Shown in pieces: positions 1 through 8,737 of a stretch of DNA of 64,000 bases. The notes under the pieces are model-generated. The model saw only the letters and a program-made list of their open reading frames with translations. It was not told where the DNA came from and did not search any database. Each line of letters opens with the position of its first letter. The first letter of the stretch is position 1. The position numbers were made by a program, and so were the translations under genes. The DNA is taken from positions 3,886,001 to 3,950,000 of the forward strand of contig NZ_CP120863.1 of assembly GCF_026191725.2 (NCBI RefSeq), given 5' to 3'. The DNA comes from Roseibium porphyridii (GTDB lineage Bacteria; Pseudomonadota; Alphaproteobacteria; Rhizobiales; Stappiaceae).

Positions 1-38
1 AAGCAACCGAAGAAGCTGCTGCTGAAGAAGAAGCCTAA
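1..38 (+). CDS. rplI: 50S ribosomal protein L9, C-terminal end only (partial)
   Basis: The first codons of the window read A-T-E-E-A-A-A-E-E-E-A and stop with TAA at 36-38. An Ala/Glu-rich tail of this kind is typical of alphaproteobacterial L9, a structural protein of the large ribosomal subunit. The position just upstream of dnaB and ahead of a strong terminator matches the common rpsF-rpsR-rplI-dnaB order. Only 11 residues are visible, so the identification rests on composition plus context. Confidence 0.6.
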   Translation, partial: ATEEAAAEEEA

Positions 39-71
39 GGGCCTGAATTCAACTTCACCGGCTAAAGATCA

Positions 72-102
72 ACGGCGCTGTTTTCAGCGCCGTTTTTCTT
101 TT
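72..102 (+). terminator. Rho-independent terminator after rplI
   Basis: A perfect 9-bp stem (ACGGCGCTG at 72-80, CAGCGCCGT at 85-93) closes a TTTT loop and is followed by the T-rich tract TTTTCTTTT (94-102). It lies 33 bases after the stop codon at 36-38 and separates that gene from dnaB. Confidence 0.9.
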
Positions 103-153
103 GCCAGTTATTTATTTCCGATCATCTACGAGGCACTTCATTCGGTGAATTCA

Positions 154-293
154 GAGTCTCATTCAAGGCCTTGAAACTCATGACAAATTTATTAAGCTTC
201 CATTTACCTCTACAAAAAATTGTTTGATTTCAAACACTAAGAGCTACAGCCTTGAGTCTTCAATCGACTTTAGAGTCAAGCGAGATTCGATTC
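154..293. promoter_or_regulatory. Cluster of five GANTC sites upstream of dnaB
   Basis: GANTC, the recognition site of the cell-cycle methyltransferase CcrM, occurs at 154-158, 254-258, 273-277, 284-288 and 289-293, the last two directly adjacent. Four sites in 40 bases is far above the roughly one per 256 bases expected by chance. In Caulobacter-type bacteria such promoter sites couple transcription to methylation state and GcrA. That dnaB is controlled this way here is inference. Confidence 0.55.
221..236. promoter_or_regulatory. 16-bp dyad in the dnaB upstream region
   Basis: TGTTTGA (221-227) and TCAAACA (230-236) form perfect 7-bp arms around TT. It sits in the AT-rich, non-coding interval between the rplI terminator and dnaB. 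It may be an operator or lie within the promoter; no regulator can be named. Confidence 0.3.
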
Positions 294-405
294 TTTCCCC
301 GTTGATCTGTGGATCTCAGCAAGAATCAAAAACTGCTCTTGTTGGTGCTTGAGCGGCCCTTCAACAGAGAGTATTCCGAATGAACTTGGGTCATCGGGGG
401 ACGAA

Positions 406-1890
406 ATGAAGGGCACGTTGCAGAAGGTCGAAACAGAAGAAGACATCCAACGCCTGGCGCCGCATAACGCGGAAGCCGAACGGCAGCTGCTGGGTGCAAT
501 TCTCGTGAACAACGAAACCTTCTACAGGGTTTCCGACTTTCTGGAACCGCACCACTTCTTTGTCCCGTCACATCAGGATATCTACGAAAAGATCGGCCAC
601 CTTATCAGAGCCGGCAAAACCGCCTCTCCGATAACGCTCAAGACCTTCTATCCTGCAGACGCCAAAATCGCGGATCTGTCTGCCACGCAGTTTTTGCTGA
701 GGCTTGCCGGAGACGCAGCCTCTATCATCAATGCCGAAGACTATGGTCGCACGATTTATGACCTTGCCATTCGCCGGAACCTGATCCGAATCGGCGAAGA
801 CATGGTCAACATCGCTTTTGACGCTCCGATCGACGTACCGCCTGGGCAGCAAATCGACGACGCCGAGCGCCGATTGTTCGAACTGGCGGAAACCGGACGC
901 TCAGAAGGTGGCTTCGTCGCCTTTGGCGATGCGTTGTCTGAAACCATTGAAATGGCGCATGCGGCCTATAATCGTGAGGGTGCACTCTCGGGCATTTCCA
1001 CCGGCATGCGTGAACTCGACCGACTGATGGGCGGTTTGCAGCATTCGGATCTCATTGTTCTTGCCGGCCGGCCAGCCATGGGCAAAACATCGCTTGCCAC
1101 CAACATCGCGTACAACATTGCTCAGTCCTATAAGTCGGAAGAGCAGCAGGATGGTTCGATCAAAACCGTGAATGGCGGTGTGGTCGGCTTCTTCTCGCTT
1201 GAAATGTCGGCCGAACAGCTCGCAACGCGTATTATTTCCGAGCAAGCTGAAATATCGTCTTCCAAAATCCGACGAGGGGATATCACGGAAGCGGAGTTTG
1301 AAAAGCTCGCCGCTTGTGCTCAGACAATGCAAGCTGTGCCACTTCACGTCGACCAGACCGGCGGCATTTCCATCGCGTCACTCGTTGCCAAGGCGCGGCG
1401 CCTGAAACGCCAGCGCGGACTGGATCTTCTGGTAGTCGACTATATCCAGCTTCTTTCGGGATCCGCCAAGAACTCCGGTAACCGCGTTCAGGAGATCACC
1501 GAGATCACCACGGGATTGAAGGCGCTGGCAAAGGAACTCAATGTACCGATCATCGCGCTGTCACAGCTGTCCCGTCAGGTTGAATCGCGAGACGATAAAC
1601 GTCCGATGATGTCGGATCTGCGTGAATCGGGATCCATCGAGCAGGACGCCGATGTGGTGCTGTTCGTGTATCGTGAAGAATACTACCTTTCGAAGACCGA
1701 ACCAGAGGTCGGATCACCGGAATATGCCGCCTGGGAAGCCAAGCACGATGCGGCCAAAGGCAAGGCTGAAGTGATCATCGCCAAGCAGCGTCACGGACCG
1801 ACAGGCACAGCCAACCTGCACTTCCAGGGCGAATTCACCCGTTTCTCCGATCTTGCAGAGGACGATCACTTGCCGCAAAGGTACGAATAG
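406..1890 (+). CDS. dnaB: Replicative DNA helicase DnaB
   Basis: Hexameric 5'-3' helicase of the replication fork. From the ATG at 406 the protein has 494 residues, the usual family length, so no intein is present. The N-terminal primase-interacting domain begins near the PHNAEAERQLLGAIL stretch. The RecA-like ATPase domain carries Walker A GRPAMGKT at 221-228, followed by the SLEMSAEQL and LLVVDYIQLL (Walker B region) segments and the DLRESGSIEQDAD motif. The 406 ATG has a GGGGGA ribosome site just upstream. A TTG at 349 would add 19 residues that look non-conserved, so I prefer 406. The gene follows rplI with its own upstream region rich in GANTC sites. Confidence 0.97.
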   Translation: MKGTLQKVETEEDIQRLAPHNAEAERQLLGAILVNNETFYRVSDFLEPHHFFVPSHQDIYEKIGHLIRAGKTASPITLKTFYPADAKIADLSATQFLLRLAGDAASIINAEDYGRTIYDLAIRRNLIRIGEDMVNIAFDAPIDVPPGQQIDDAERRLFELAETGRSEGGFVAFGDALSETIEMAHAAYNREGALSGISTGMRELDRLMGGLQHSDLIVLAGRPAMGKTSLATNIAYNIAQSYKSEEQQDGSIKTVNGGVVGFFSLEMSAEQLATRIISEQAEISSSKIRRGDITEAEFEKLAACAQTMQAVPLHVDQTGGISIASLVAKARRLKRQRGLDLLVVDYIQLLSGSAKNSGNRVQEITEITTGLKALAKELNVPIIALSQLSRQVESRDDKRPMMSDLRESGSIEQDADVVLFVYREEYYLSKTEPEVGSPEYAAWEAKHDAAKGKAEVIIAKQRHGPTGTANLHFQGEFTRFSDLAEDDHLPQRYE

Positions 1891-2068
1891 CCGCGACGCA
1901 AATGCCAAAGTCGACGGGTAGTTGGCACCTGAAAACCATCACCTTTGCAACAAGAAACGGTGCAATTAGGCCTCCCCTGGAAATATCCGCAACTAGAAAG
2001 AGCGAGTAGCGAACTTAAAGCGCTGTTAAACAACTTTAGATATGGTTTGACCCTGACTATTTCTAACA

Positions 2069-2365
2069 ATGCATTTCAGGCAAAACCACTTGTATTCTTC
2101 GAAACAAAAACTCCTGGAAGAAGCGAGGATTTTCCCGCGAAAAAGGTGCAAGTGGCCCGGGTTGCTCAAGCAGGAAGGAGCGCATCGTCCTTGCGTTGTG
2201 GAAGATATCAGCGTTGGTGGGTGCCGCCTTGCCACGAATACCAAGGGGCTGGAGCCAGGGCAGCGGGTCACAATTGAGGTTGAAAGCCGCAGACTGCGTT
2301 TCTACGCTGAAATTCGCTGGATTCGAAGCGGCGAGACCGGGGTCGAATTCCTCTATATGGATTGA
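2069..2365 (+). CDS. Small PilZ-domain protein
   Basis: A 98-residue protein that is almost entirely a PilZ domain, the cyclic-di-GMP binding fold. The basic RKRCK stretch near residue 24 stands where the RxxxR motif is expected, and VEDISVGG matches the D/NxSxxG motif. The C-terminal GVEFLYMD is the usual last strand. One arginine of RxxxR is lysine here, which may weaken binding. No clear ribosome site precedes the ATG at 2069, so the start is uncertain. It sits alone between dnaB and alr; its target is unknown. Two diguanylate cyclases are encoded later in the window. Confidence 0.75.
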   Translation: MHFRQNHLYSSKQKLLEEARIFPRKRCKWPGLLKQEGAHRPCVVEDISVGGCRLATNTKGLEPGQRVTIEVESRRLRFYAEIRWIRSGETGVEFLYMD

Positions 2366-2474
2366 TCTCAATTTCGTCATCCGCCGATCTCAGCATTGGC
2401 ATTCCCTGTCTTTGATGCGCTAAACTCCCGCCCATTGAGCACTCACCGATTCTGGCTGGAGACCAAAGCGCATC

Positions 2475-3617
2475 GTGTCGCCGTATCAGCATTCAACATT
2501 CCCAGCCGAACTTTATGGCGGCCGGTTGACAATCGATCTGAATGCCATTGCGGCTAACTGGTCAGATCTCAACAATAGGCTCATCGGCGAAACGGAATGT
2601 GCAGCCGCCATCAAGGCCGACGCTTATGGCGCTGGCCAGGCAAAAGTCGGTCCTCGTCTCTTTGAAGCCGGTTGTCGAACTTTTTTTACCGCCGTTCCAA
2701 CCGAAGCGGTTGAGCTTCGGCAGATCTTGCCTGAGGCAACCATATACGTCCTCGACGGGTTGCTTCCCGGCACTGCTGAGCATTTTCTGGGCCAGAATAT
2801 TCGTCCGGTTCTCGGGTCCCTGGAAGAGCTGGAAGAATGGGCCGGGATCTGCCGCTCAGCAGGCAAAAGTCTTGCTGCCGCGGTTCACGTTGACACAGGT
2901 ATTCATCGCCTCGGTCTCTCGCCGCAAGAGTTTCAAGCCTCCATGCAGAACAAGGAACTGCTTGGTCCGTTCGTGCCATCGCTCATCATGAGCCATCTGG
3001 CCTGCGGTTCGGTGCCAGACCATCCCATGAACCGGGAACAGCTGGATCGATTTCGTGAGCTCACCGCCTCTTTCCCGTCCATTCCAAAGTCTTTGGCAAA
3101 CTCTGCCGGCATCTTGATGAGTTCGGAATATCACTTCGATCTCGTCCGGCCCGGCATCGCGCTTTACGGTGGGATGGCGATCGAAACGGCTCCCAATCCG
3201 ATGAAGCCAGTTGCCAAGGTTGAAGCGAAGATCATGATCGTGCGCGATGTGCCCCAAGGCGACACAATAGGCTATGGAGCGAAACAGACGGCACATCGCC
3301 CCTTGAAGAATGCCGTCATCGCCGCCGGATATGCAGATGGCATGCTGCGGCGCGCCAGCTCCAGCGATGATCGACCGGGTGGGTTCGGCATGATCGGCGG
3401 CCACAAGGCACCGATCCTCGGGCGTATTTCCATGGACATGATTACTCTGGATGTCACGGATGTGCCTGAACACCTTCTGCGACGCGGTGCCTTTGTGGAA
3501 ATGCTCGGTCCCAATGTTGCGGCGGCGGAGATTGCAGCTTATGCGGAGACCATCGATTACGAATACCTGACCAGCCTTGGGCGTCGTTTTGAACGCGTCT
3601 ACGGGCCTCTCTCCTGA
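2475..3617 (+). CDS. alr: Alanine racemase, PLP-dependent
   Basis: Interconverts L- and D-alanine for peptidoglycan synthesis in the cytoplasm. The 380-residue protein has the PLP-binding lysine in IKADAYG (K47), the VRPGIALYGG motif and the second catalytic tyrosine in IGYGA (Y267), followed by the C-terminal beta domain with GRISMDM. The start is a GTG at 2475 with GGAG at 2458-2461; no better start lies nearby in frame. It follows the PilZ gene and is separated from radA by only 20 bases, so the two are probably co-transcribed, an order frequent in Hyphomicrobiales. Confidence 0.95.
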   Translation: MSPYQHSTFPAELYGGRLTIDLNAIAANWSDLNNRLIGETECAAAIKADAYGAGQAKVGPRLFEAGCRTFFTAVPTEAVELRQILPEATIYVLDGLLPGTAEHFLGQNIRPVLGSLEELEEWAGICRSAGKSLAAAVHVDTGIHRLGLSPQEFQASMQNKELLGPFVPSLIMSHLACGSVPDHPMNREQLDRFRELTASFPSIPKSLANSAGILMSSEYHFDLVRPGIALYGGMAIETAPNPMKPVAKVEAKIMIVRDVPQGDTIGYGAKQTAHRPLKNAVIAAGYADGMLRRASSSDDRPGGFGMIGGHKAPILGRISMDMITLDVTDVPEHLLRRGAFVEMLGPNVAAAEIAAYAETIDYEYLTSLGRRFERVYGPLS

Positions 3618-3637
3618 TCGGAGCTTGATAAACGGCA

Positions 3638-5032
3638 ATGGCGCGTCGCTCGACTTCCTTTGTTTGCCAATCCTGCGGCGCAGTTACCGCAAAGTGGGTC
3701 GGTCGCTGCGAATCCTGCGGGGATTGGAACACGATTGTTGAAGAACAGACCGGAGGCGGAGTGGGCGGCGGACCCGGACGAGCCTCCCGGAGCAAAGGCC
3801 GGGTGGTTCCGCTGGTCGGTCTGTCCGGAGACAGCAAGGAAGCGCCACGATGCGAGACCAAGGTTGCGGAACTTGACCGGGTCACTGGTGGCGGATTTGT
3901 GCGCGGGTCGGCACTGCTTGTCGGGGGTGATCCGGGCATCGGAAAATCGACACTCCTGATCCAGGCAGCAGCCCAACTGGCGCATCTCGGTCACAAGACA
4001 ATCTATATTTCCGGCGAAGAAGCCATTGGTCAGGTAAGGCTCAGAGCCGAAAGACTTGGTCTGGCCGATGCTCCTGTCGCTCTGGCTGCAGAGACAAGTG
4101 TTGAAGATATTCTTGCAACGCTTGAAGCCGATACCGCTCCCGCTCTTCTGATTCTGGATTCCGTACAAACGCTCTGGACCGACCAGGTTGATTCTCCTCC
4201 CGGCACGGTCACCCAGGTGCGCGCATCGGCTCAGGCCATGGTTCGTTACGCCAAAAAGAACGGAACGACACTGGTGCTGGTCGGTCACGTGACCAAGGAC
4301 GGTCAGATTGCTGGCCCGAGGGTCGTGGAACACATGGTCGACGCGGTCCTCTATTTCGAAGGCGATGGTGCGCACCAATACCGGATATTGCGTTCTGTGA
4401 AGAACCGCTTCGGCGCTACAGACGAAATCGGCGTCTTCGAAATGACCGGCAAAGGTCTGGTGGAAGTGCCAAATCCTTCTGCCTTGTTCCTTGGAGACCG
4501 CAACACTTCAGCCCCGGGAGCAGCGGTTTTTGCGGGTTTAGAAGGCTCACGTCCCCTGCTGATCGAAATCCAAGCGCTTGTCGCACAATCCTCACTTGGA
4601 ACACCGCGCAGAGCGGTTATCGGTTGGGACAGCGCGCGCTTGTCGATGATCCTTGCAGTGCTGGAGGCACGATGCGGCGTGCGTTTTTCGCAGCATGACG
4701 TTTACCTGAATGTTGCAGGCGGACTTAAAATCAGTGAGCCCGGTGCTGACCTGGCTGTCGCGGCAGCTCTGATCTCTTCACTCAGCGGGCTTGCCCTTCC
4801 GGCCAATTGCGTCTATTTCGGCGAAGTCAGCCTGTCAGGAGCCATCCGGCCAGTCGCCCAGGCCCAATCCAGGCTGAAAGAAGCGGAAAAACTCGGCTTC
4901 GATCAGGCTTATTGTCCGGAAGGAAACCTGAAGGACAACGCCGCATCGGCTTTCAAAGCCACAGGACTGCCGGAACTTGGGGACTTTGTTGCCAAACTTT
5001 CGGCAGAGGCTAGTGCTTCAGGGCGGACCTGA
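3638..5032 (+). CDS. radA: DNA repair protein RadA
   Basis: RecA-like ATPase that promotes branch migration during recombinational repair. The 464 residues show the N-terminal zinc finger (C10, C13, C24, C27), Walker A GDPGIGKST at 97-105, the RadA signature KNRFG at 255-259 and a C-terminal Lon-protease-like domain without protease function. Length is typical. The ATG at 3638 has only a weak ribosome site, which suits translation coupled to alr 20 bases upstream. cvpA follows after 72 bases. Confidence 0.96.
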   Translation: MARRSTSFVCQSCGAVTAKWVGRCESCGDWNTIVEEQTGGGVGGGPGRASRSKGRVVPLVGLSGDSKEAPRCETKVAELDRVTGGGFVRGSALLVGGDPGIGKSTLLIQAAAQLAHLGHKTIYISGEEAIGQVRLRAERLGLADAPVALAAETSVEDILATLEADTAPALLILDSVQTLWTDQVDSPPGTVTQVRASAQAMVRYAKKNGTTLVLVGHVTKDGQIAGPRVVEHMVDAVLYFEGDGAHQYRILRSVKNRFGATDEIGVFEMTGKGLVEVPNPSALFLGDRNTSAPGAAVFAGLEGSRPLLIEIQALVAQSSLGTPRRAVIGWDSARLSMILAVLEARCGVRFSQHDVYLNVAGGLKISEPGADLAVAAALISSLSGLALPANCVYFGEVSLSGAIRPVAQAQSRLKEAEKLGFDQAYCPEGNLKDNAASAFKATGLPELGDFVAKLSAEASASGRT

Positions 5033-5104
5033 CGCATTATGCGCCGGGTTTGAGAAAAGGTTTAGGCTCTTGCCGGAGCGCCAGACAGAGGAATTTCAAG
5101 GATC

Positions 5105-5722
5105 ATGCCGATAACGCTGCTGGACGGACTGCTTTTGGCCATCATGTTCATTTCGGCGATCCTCGCGATGATCCGCGGATTTGTTCGGGAAGTTCTTTCC
5201 ATCGTGTCTTGGGTGGCAGCCGCAGCAGCGGCATTCCTGCTTTACGAGCGGGTCGTGCCTTACGCCAAGCAGTATATCTCCCATGACATCGTCGCCATGG
5301 GTGTTTCCGCTGCCGCTGTCTTCCTCGTGACGCTTCTCGTTGTCAGCTACATAACAATGCGGATTTCGGACTTCGTTCTGGACAGTCGCATTGGCGCGCT
5401 CGACCGCACGCTTGGCTTTGTCTTTGGTGCTGTTCGCGGCTTGTTGTTGGTGGTCGTCGCAATGATGTTCTTCAACTGGTTTGTCCAGCCGGACCAGCAG
5501 CCGCAATGGGTGCTTGATGCGAAATCGAGACCTATTCTCTTGTCGATCGGAGAACGCCTGGTAGCCGTGCTGCCGGAGGATCCCGAGAAGGCAATTCTCG
5601 ACAAGATCCGCGAGAACAATCTGAGTGGCGGCGGCAATGCCAGCACGCCTTCAGAAGAACCGACTTACAGCGAGTCCGAGACCCAAGGTCTCGAACAGCT
5701 GACTACGGACAGTAACAACTGA
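5105..5722 (+). CDS. cvpA: CvpA family membrane protein
   Basis: A 205-residue inner-membrane protein with four hydrophobic segments in its first 130 residues and a polar, Glu/Ser/Thr-rich C-terminal tail. This is the CvpA (colicin V production) architecture, and the position directly upstream of purF is the classic cvpA-purF arrangement. The family is linked to envelope stress tolerance, but its molecular activity is not settled. AAGGA stands just ahead of the ATG. Confidence 0.88.
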   Translation: MPITLLDGLLLAIMFISAILAMIRGFVREVLSIVSWVAAAAAAFLLYERVVPYAKQYISHDIVAMGVSAAAVFLVTLLVVSYITMRISDFVLDSRIGALDRTLGFVFGAVRGLLLVVVAMMFFNWFVQPDQQPQWVLDAKSRPILLSIGERLVAVLPEDPEKAILDKIRENNLSGGGNASTPSEEPTYSESETQGLEQLTTDSNN

Positions 5723-5798
5723 CGCCGCCGGACGGCGCCGATCTTGACCATAGACGGACCGGTTTCGACAAACCGGCCGAACTCAAGGAGAGTTCGCC

Positions 5799-7271
5799 AT
5801 GACTGGCGGAACTGAGATTCACGAGCCGTTTGACATCAATGACGACACACTGCGCGAAGAGTGCGGTGTGTTTGGCATTTTGGGACATGAGGATGCCAGT
5901 GCTCTGACAGCCCTCGGCCTTCATGCCCTTCAGCATCGCGGTCAAGAGGCCGCCGGCATCGTCACCTTCGACAATGACCAGTTCCGGGCAGAACGGCATC
6001 TGGGGCTTGTTGGTGACCACTTTTCCGACGCGGACACGATTGGACGGCTGACCGGCAAGGCTGCCATCGGTCACGTCCGCTACTCAACGACCGGTGAAAC
6101 AATCCTCCGTAATGTCCAGCCACTCTTTGCCGAGCTCGACGGCGGCGGTATTGCGGTCTGTCATAACGGCAACTTCACCAATGCACTGACTTTGCGCGCT
6201 CAACTGATCCGCGATGGGGCGATTTGTCAGTCCACGTCGGATTCAGAAGTGGTGCTGCAGCTTGTCGCCCGGTCTCGGAAGGGAAAGATCGTCGATCGTT
6301 TCATCGAGGCCATCACGCAAATGGAAGGGGCTTATTCCCTCGTTGCCCTGACGTCCAAAAAACTGATCGGCGCACGCGACCCTCTCGGTATCCGCCCACT
6401 CGTTCTGGGAGACCTGAACGGAGCGCCCATCCTGGCATCGGAAACATGTGCACTTGATATCATCGGTGCCAAGTTCATTCGTGAAGTCGAAAACGGCGAA
6501 GTGATTGTGTGCACGTCCACCGGCATCCAATCCTACTTTCCTTTCGGCAAGTGCCCGGCCCGCCCCTGTATTTTTGAATACATCTACTTCTCCAGGCCGG
6601 ATTCGGTTGTCGGCGGGCGGAGTGTTTATGACGTTCGCCGGGAAATGGGCAAGCAGCTTGCCAAGGAAACGCCGGCCGATGCGGATGTGATTGTACCCGT
6701 ACCCGACAGCGGTGTTCCGGCGGCGATCGGCTATAGCCAGGAAAGCGGCATTCCGTTCGAGCTTGGAATTATCCGAAACCACTATGTCGGGCGAACATTC
6801 ATCGAACCGACCCAACAGATCCGGGCGCTTGGCGTGAAAATGAAACATTCCGCCAACCGGTCCCAGATCGAAGGGAAGCGGGTCGTTCTGGTTGACGACA
6901 GCCTTGTCCGGGGCACCACCTCAGTCAAAATCGTTCAGATGATCCGTGAAGCGGGAGCGCGCGAAGTGCATTTCCGTCTCGCCAGCCCGCCCATCAAATA
7001 CTCGGACTACTACGGGATTGATACGCCAGTGCGCGAAAAACTGCTGGCGGCCAAATATGGTCTTGAGGAAATGCGCGCATATATCGGTGCGGACAGCCTG
7101 GCCTTCCTGTCAGTTGACGGCATCTACAAGTCCATGGGCTTTGACGGAAGAGACGACGCGAACCCGCAGTTCACCGACCATTGCTTCACCGGTGACTACC
7201 CGACGCCTTTGACAGACCTGTCCGAAGACCAGGACTTCGTGTCAGCCCCTCGCCTGGTAGAAGTCGGCTAA
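5799..7271 (+). CDS. purF: Amidophosphoribosyltransferase
   Basis: First committed enzyme of de novo purine synthesis: transfers the amide nitrogen of glutamine to PRPP, giving phosphoribosylamine. The 490 residues start with a 21-residue propeptide ahead of the expected N-terminal nucleophile C22 (EECGVFGILG). The Ntn glutaminase domain follows, then the phosphoribosyltransferase domain with the PRPP loop VVLVDDSLVRGTTS at 362-375. The ribosome site AAGGAG precedes the ATG. A CCGGTTT/AAACCGG hairpin (5759-5776) lies between cvpA and this gene without a T-run. The SDR gene begins only 9 bases downstream. Confidence 0.97.
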   Translation: MTGGTEIHEPFDINDDTLREECGVFGILGHEDASALTALGLHALQHRGQEAAGIVTFDNDQFRAERHLGLVGDHFSDADTIGRLTGKAAIGHVRYSTTGETILRNVQPLFAELDGGGIAVCHNGNFTNALTLRAQLIRDGAICQSTSDSEVVLQLVARSRKGKIVDRFIEAITQMEGAYSLVALTSKKLIGARDPLGIRPLVLGDLNGAPILASETCALDIIGAKFIREVENGEVIVCTSTGIQSYFPFGKCPARPCIFEYIYFSRPDSVVGGRSVYDVRREMGKQLAKETPADADVIVPVPDSGVPAAIGYSQESGIPFELGIIRNHYVGRTFIEPTQQIRALGVKMKHSANRSQIEGKRVVLVDDSLVRGTTSVKIVQMIREAGAREVHFRLASPPIKYSDYYGIDTPVREKLLAAKYGLEEMRAYIGADSLAFLSVDGIYKSMGFDGRDDANPQFTDHCFTGDYPTPLTDLSEDQDFVSAPRLVEVG

Positions 7272-7280
7272 GAGTACATT

Positions 7281-8003
7281 ATGGAAAAAGACTTCGACGG
7301 CCGGGTAGCGCTTGTAACCGGCGCATCCCGCGGTATTGGCTATCAGATCGCAAAGAAGCTTGGCGAACGCGGAGCCCACGTGATTGCCCTTGCCCGCACA
7401 GTGGGTGGCCTGGAGGATCTGGACGACGAAATCAAATCAGCTGGCGGGCAAACCACTCTCGTGCCGCTCGATCTGATGGATTTTGACGCTCTCGACAGGC
7501 TCGGTGCTGCTCTGTTCGAACGCTGGAAGAAACTCGACATTCTGATCGGCAATGCCGGCATGCTGGGTGTCTTGTCCCCAATCGGACACATCAGTCCAAA
7601 GGACTTTGAGAAAGTCATGTCGACGAACGTCACTGCGAACTGGCGTTTGATCAGGTCGCTGGATCCGTTGCTGCGTCAATCCGATGCCGGACGTGCGCTT
7701 TTCCTGACGGCGGTACAGGCCCAGACCTGCACTGCATTTTGGGGTCTTCACGCCATTAGCAAGGCTGCCGTTGAAGCCATGACAAAGACCTGGGCCAATG
7801 AGAGCCTGCAAACTTCTATGAAGATCAACATGGCTGACCCGGGTCCGACACGCACAGGGCTTCGCGCCAAGGCGATGCCGGGAGAAATTCCCGACAATCT
7901 CGCAACACCTGATCTTGTCGCGGAAGACCTTCTTGCGCTGGTCAAACCAGATGTCTTGGAAACAGGCAGACTTTACGATCGCGTCAGTCAAGAGTGGGTG
8001 TAG
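7281..8003 (+). CDS. SDR-fold protein with altered active site
   Basis: A 240-residue short-chain dehydrogenase/reductase fold with the cofactor loop TGASRGIG at 13-20 and the structural NAG motif near residue 90. The catalytic YxxxK motif reads HAISK (H157, K161), so the tyrosine is histidine, and the strand that normally carries the catalytic serine reads LFLTAVQAQ without Ser-Ser. Both changes are clear in the DNA and the frame is intact. It lies 9 bases after purF and is probably co-transcribed. It may bind NAD(P) without classical reductase activity, or use a different chemistry; the substrate is unknown. Confidence 0.85.
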   Translation: MEKDFDGRVALVTGASRGIGYQIAKKLGERGAHVIALARTVGGLEDLDDEIKSAGGQTTLVPLDLMDFDALDRLGAALFERWKKLDILIGNAGMLGVLSPIGHISPKDFEKVMSTNVTANWRLIRSLDPLLRQSDAGRALFLTAVQAQTCTAFWGLHAISKAAVEAMTKTWANESLQTSMKINMADPGPTRTGLRAKAMPGEIPDNLATPDLVAEDLLALVKPDVLETGRLYDRVSQEWV

Positions 8004-8078
8004 TCTGGCTGCATGGATCCGTCCCATCCGACAGACTTCGAAAACCTTGCTCCAGACTGATCATCGAACTTTGAAACA

Positions 8079-8693
8079 ATGCATCACAAGCTCAAAGCGA
8101 TTGCCTGGGACTTCGACGGTGTTTTGAACCGAAACATCATTGATGGCCGCTTTGTCTGGGCTGATAACCTTCAAAACGATTTCGGCATTTCGTTGCACGA
8201 TCTTCAAAAGGGCGTTTTTGATGACACATTCCCGGATGTGATTTCGGGCAAGATCGATCTCAAAACTCACGTTCAGCGCTGGCTGGAAGCGAGCAATCAC
8301 GAACTCAGCGTCGAGGCACTGCTGGAATACTGGTTTCGGAAAGACGATTTGAAAGACCCTTTTACCTGCGAATTGCTGGACAGATTGACCGCTGAAGGAT
8401 TGCAGCAAGTGATTGCAACCAACAATGAACATCACCGTGCCAACTATATCGAGCATGTGTCGGGTTTTGGCGATCGGGTCAGTCAGGTCTTTTCATCCGG
8501 CCGCATCGGTCACGCCAAACCTGAAACCGCGTTTTTCGAGCATGTAAGCGACACGCTCGACCTTGCGCCGCAGCAGTTGCTATTGATCGACGACAGCGCG
8601 GCCAATGTGGCAGCTGCGAAAGCGATCGGCTGGCATGCCTATCACTTTACAGATGCATCACGAGCGGGTCTTGCAACCTTTCTCGGCCTTTGA
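8079..8693 (+). CDS. HAD-superfamily hydrolase (IA-like phosphatase)
   Basis: A 204-residue haloacid dehalogenase-like protein. Motif I is DFDGV with nucleophile D11 and acid D13. Motif II is the threonine of VIATNN, motif III the lysine in HAKPE and motif IV the acidic pair in LLIDDSAAN. A helical cap lies between motifs I and II (roughly residues 25-95), as in subfamily IA. It is likely a phosphatase acting on a small metabolite in the cytoplasm, but no substrate can be read from the sequence. It follows the SDR gene after 75 bases on the same strand. Confidence 0.85.
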   Translation: MHHKLKAIAWDFDGVLNRNIIDGRFVWADNLQNDFGISLHDLQKGVFDDTFPDVISGKIDLKTHVQRWLEASNHELSVEALLEYWFRKDDLKDPFTCELLDRLTAEGLQQVIATNNEHHRANYIEHVSGFGDRVSQVFSSGRIGHAKPETAFFEHVSDTLDLAPQQLLLIDDSAANVAAAKAIGWHAYHFTDASRAGLATFLGL

Positions 8694-8737
8694 CAGCATC
8701 ACGGCTGCCCCAAAATGTGGGCTAGGAGGACGAGCGG

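Noticed and set aside
2856..3638. 260-codon frame antisense to alr.
   Set aside because: It lies wholly opposite a well-conserved gene and has no family-like motifs; GC-rich codon bias on the plus strand produces it.
3599..4378. 259-codon frame antisense to radA.
   Set aside because: Opposite strand of radA, no domain, composition of a shadow frame.
5759..5776. CCGGTTT-CGAC-AAACCGG hairpin ahead of purF as a terminator or riboswitch.
   Set aside because: No T-run follows, it lies next to the purF ribosome site, and no purine-riboswitch core is visible. It may only tune initiation.
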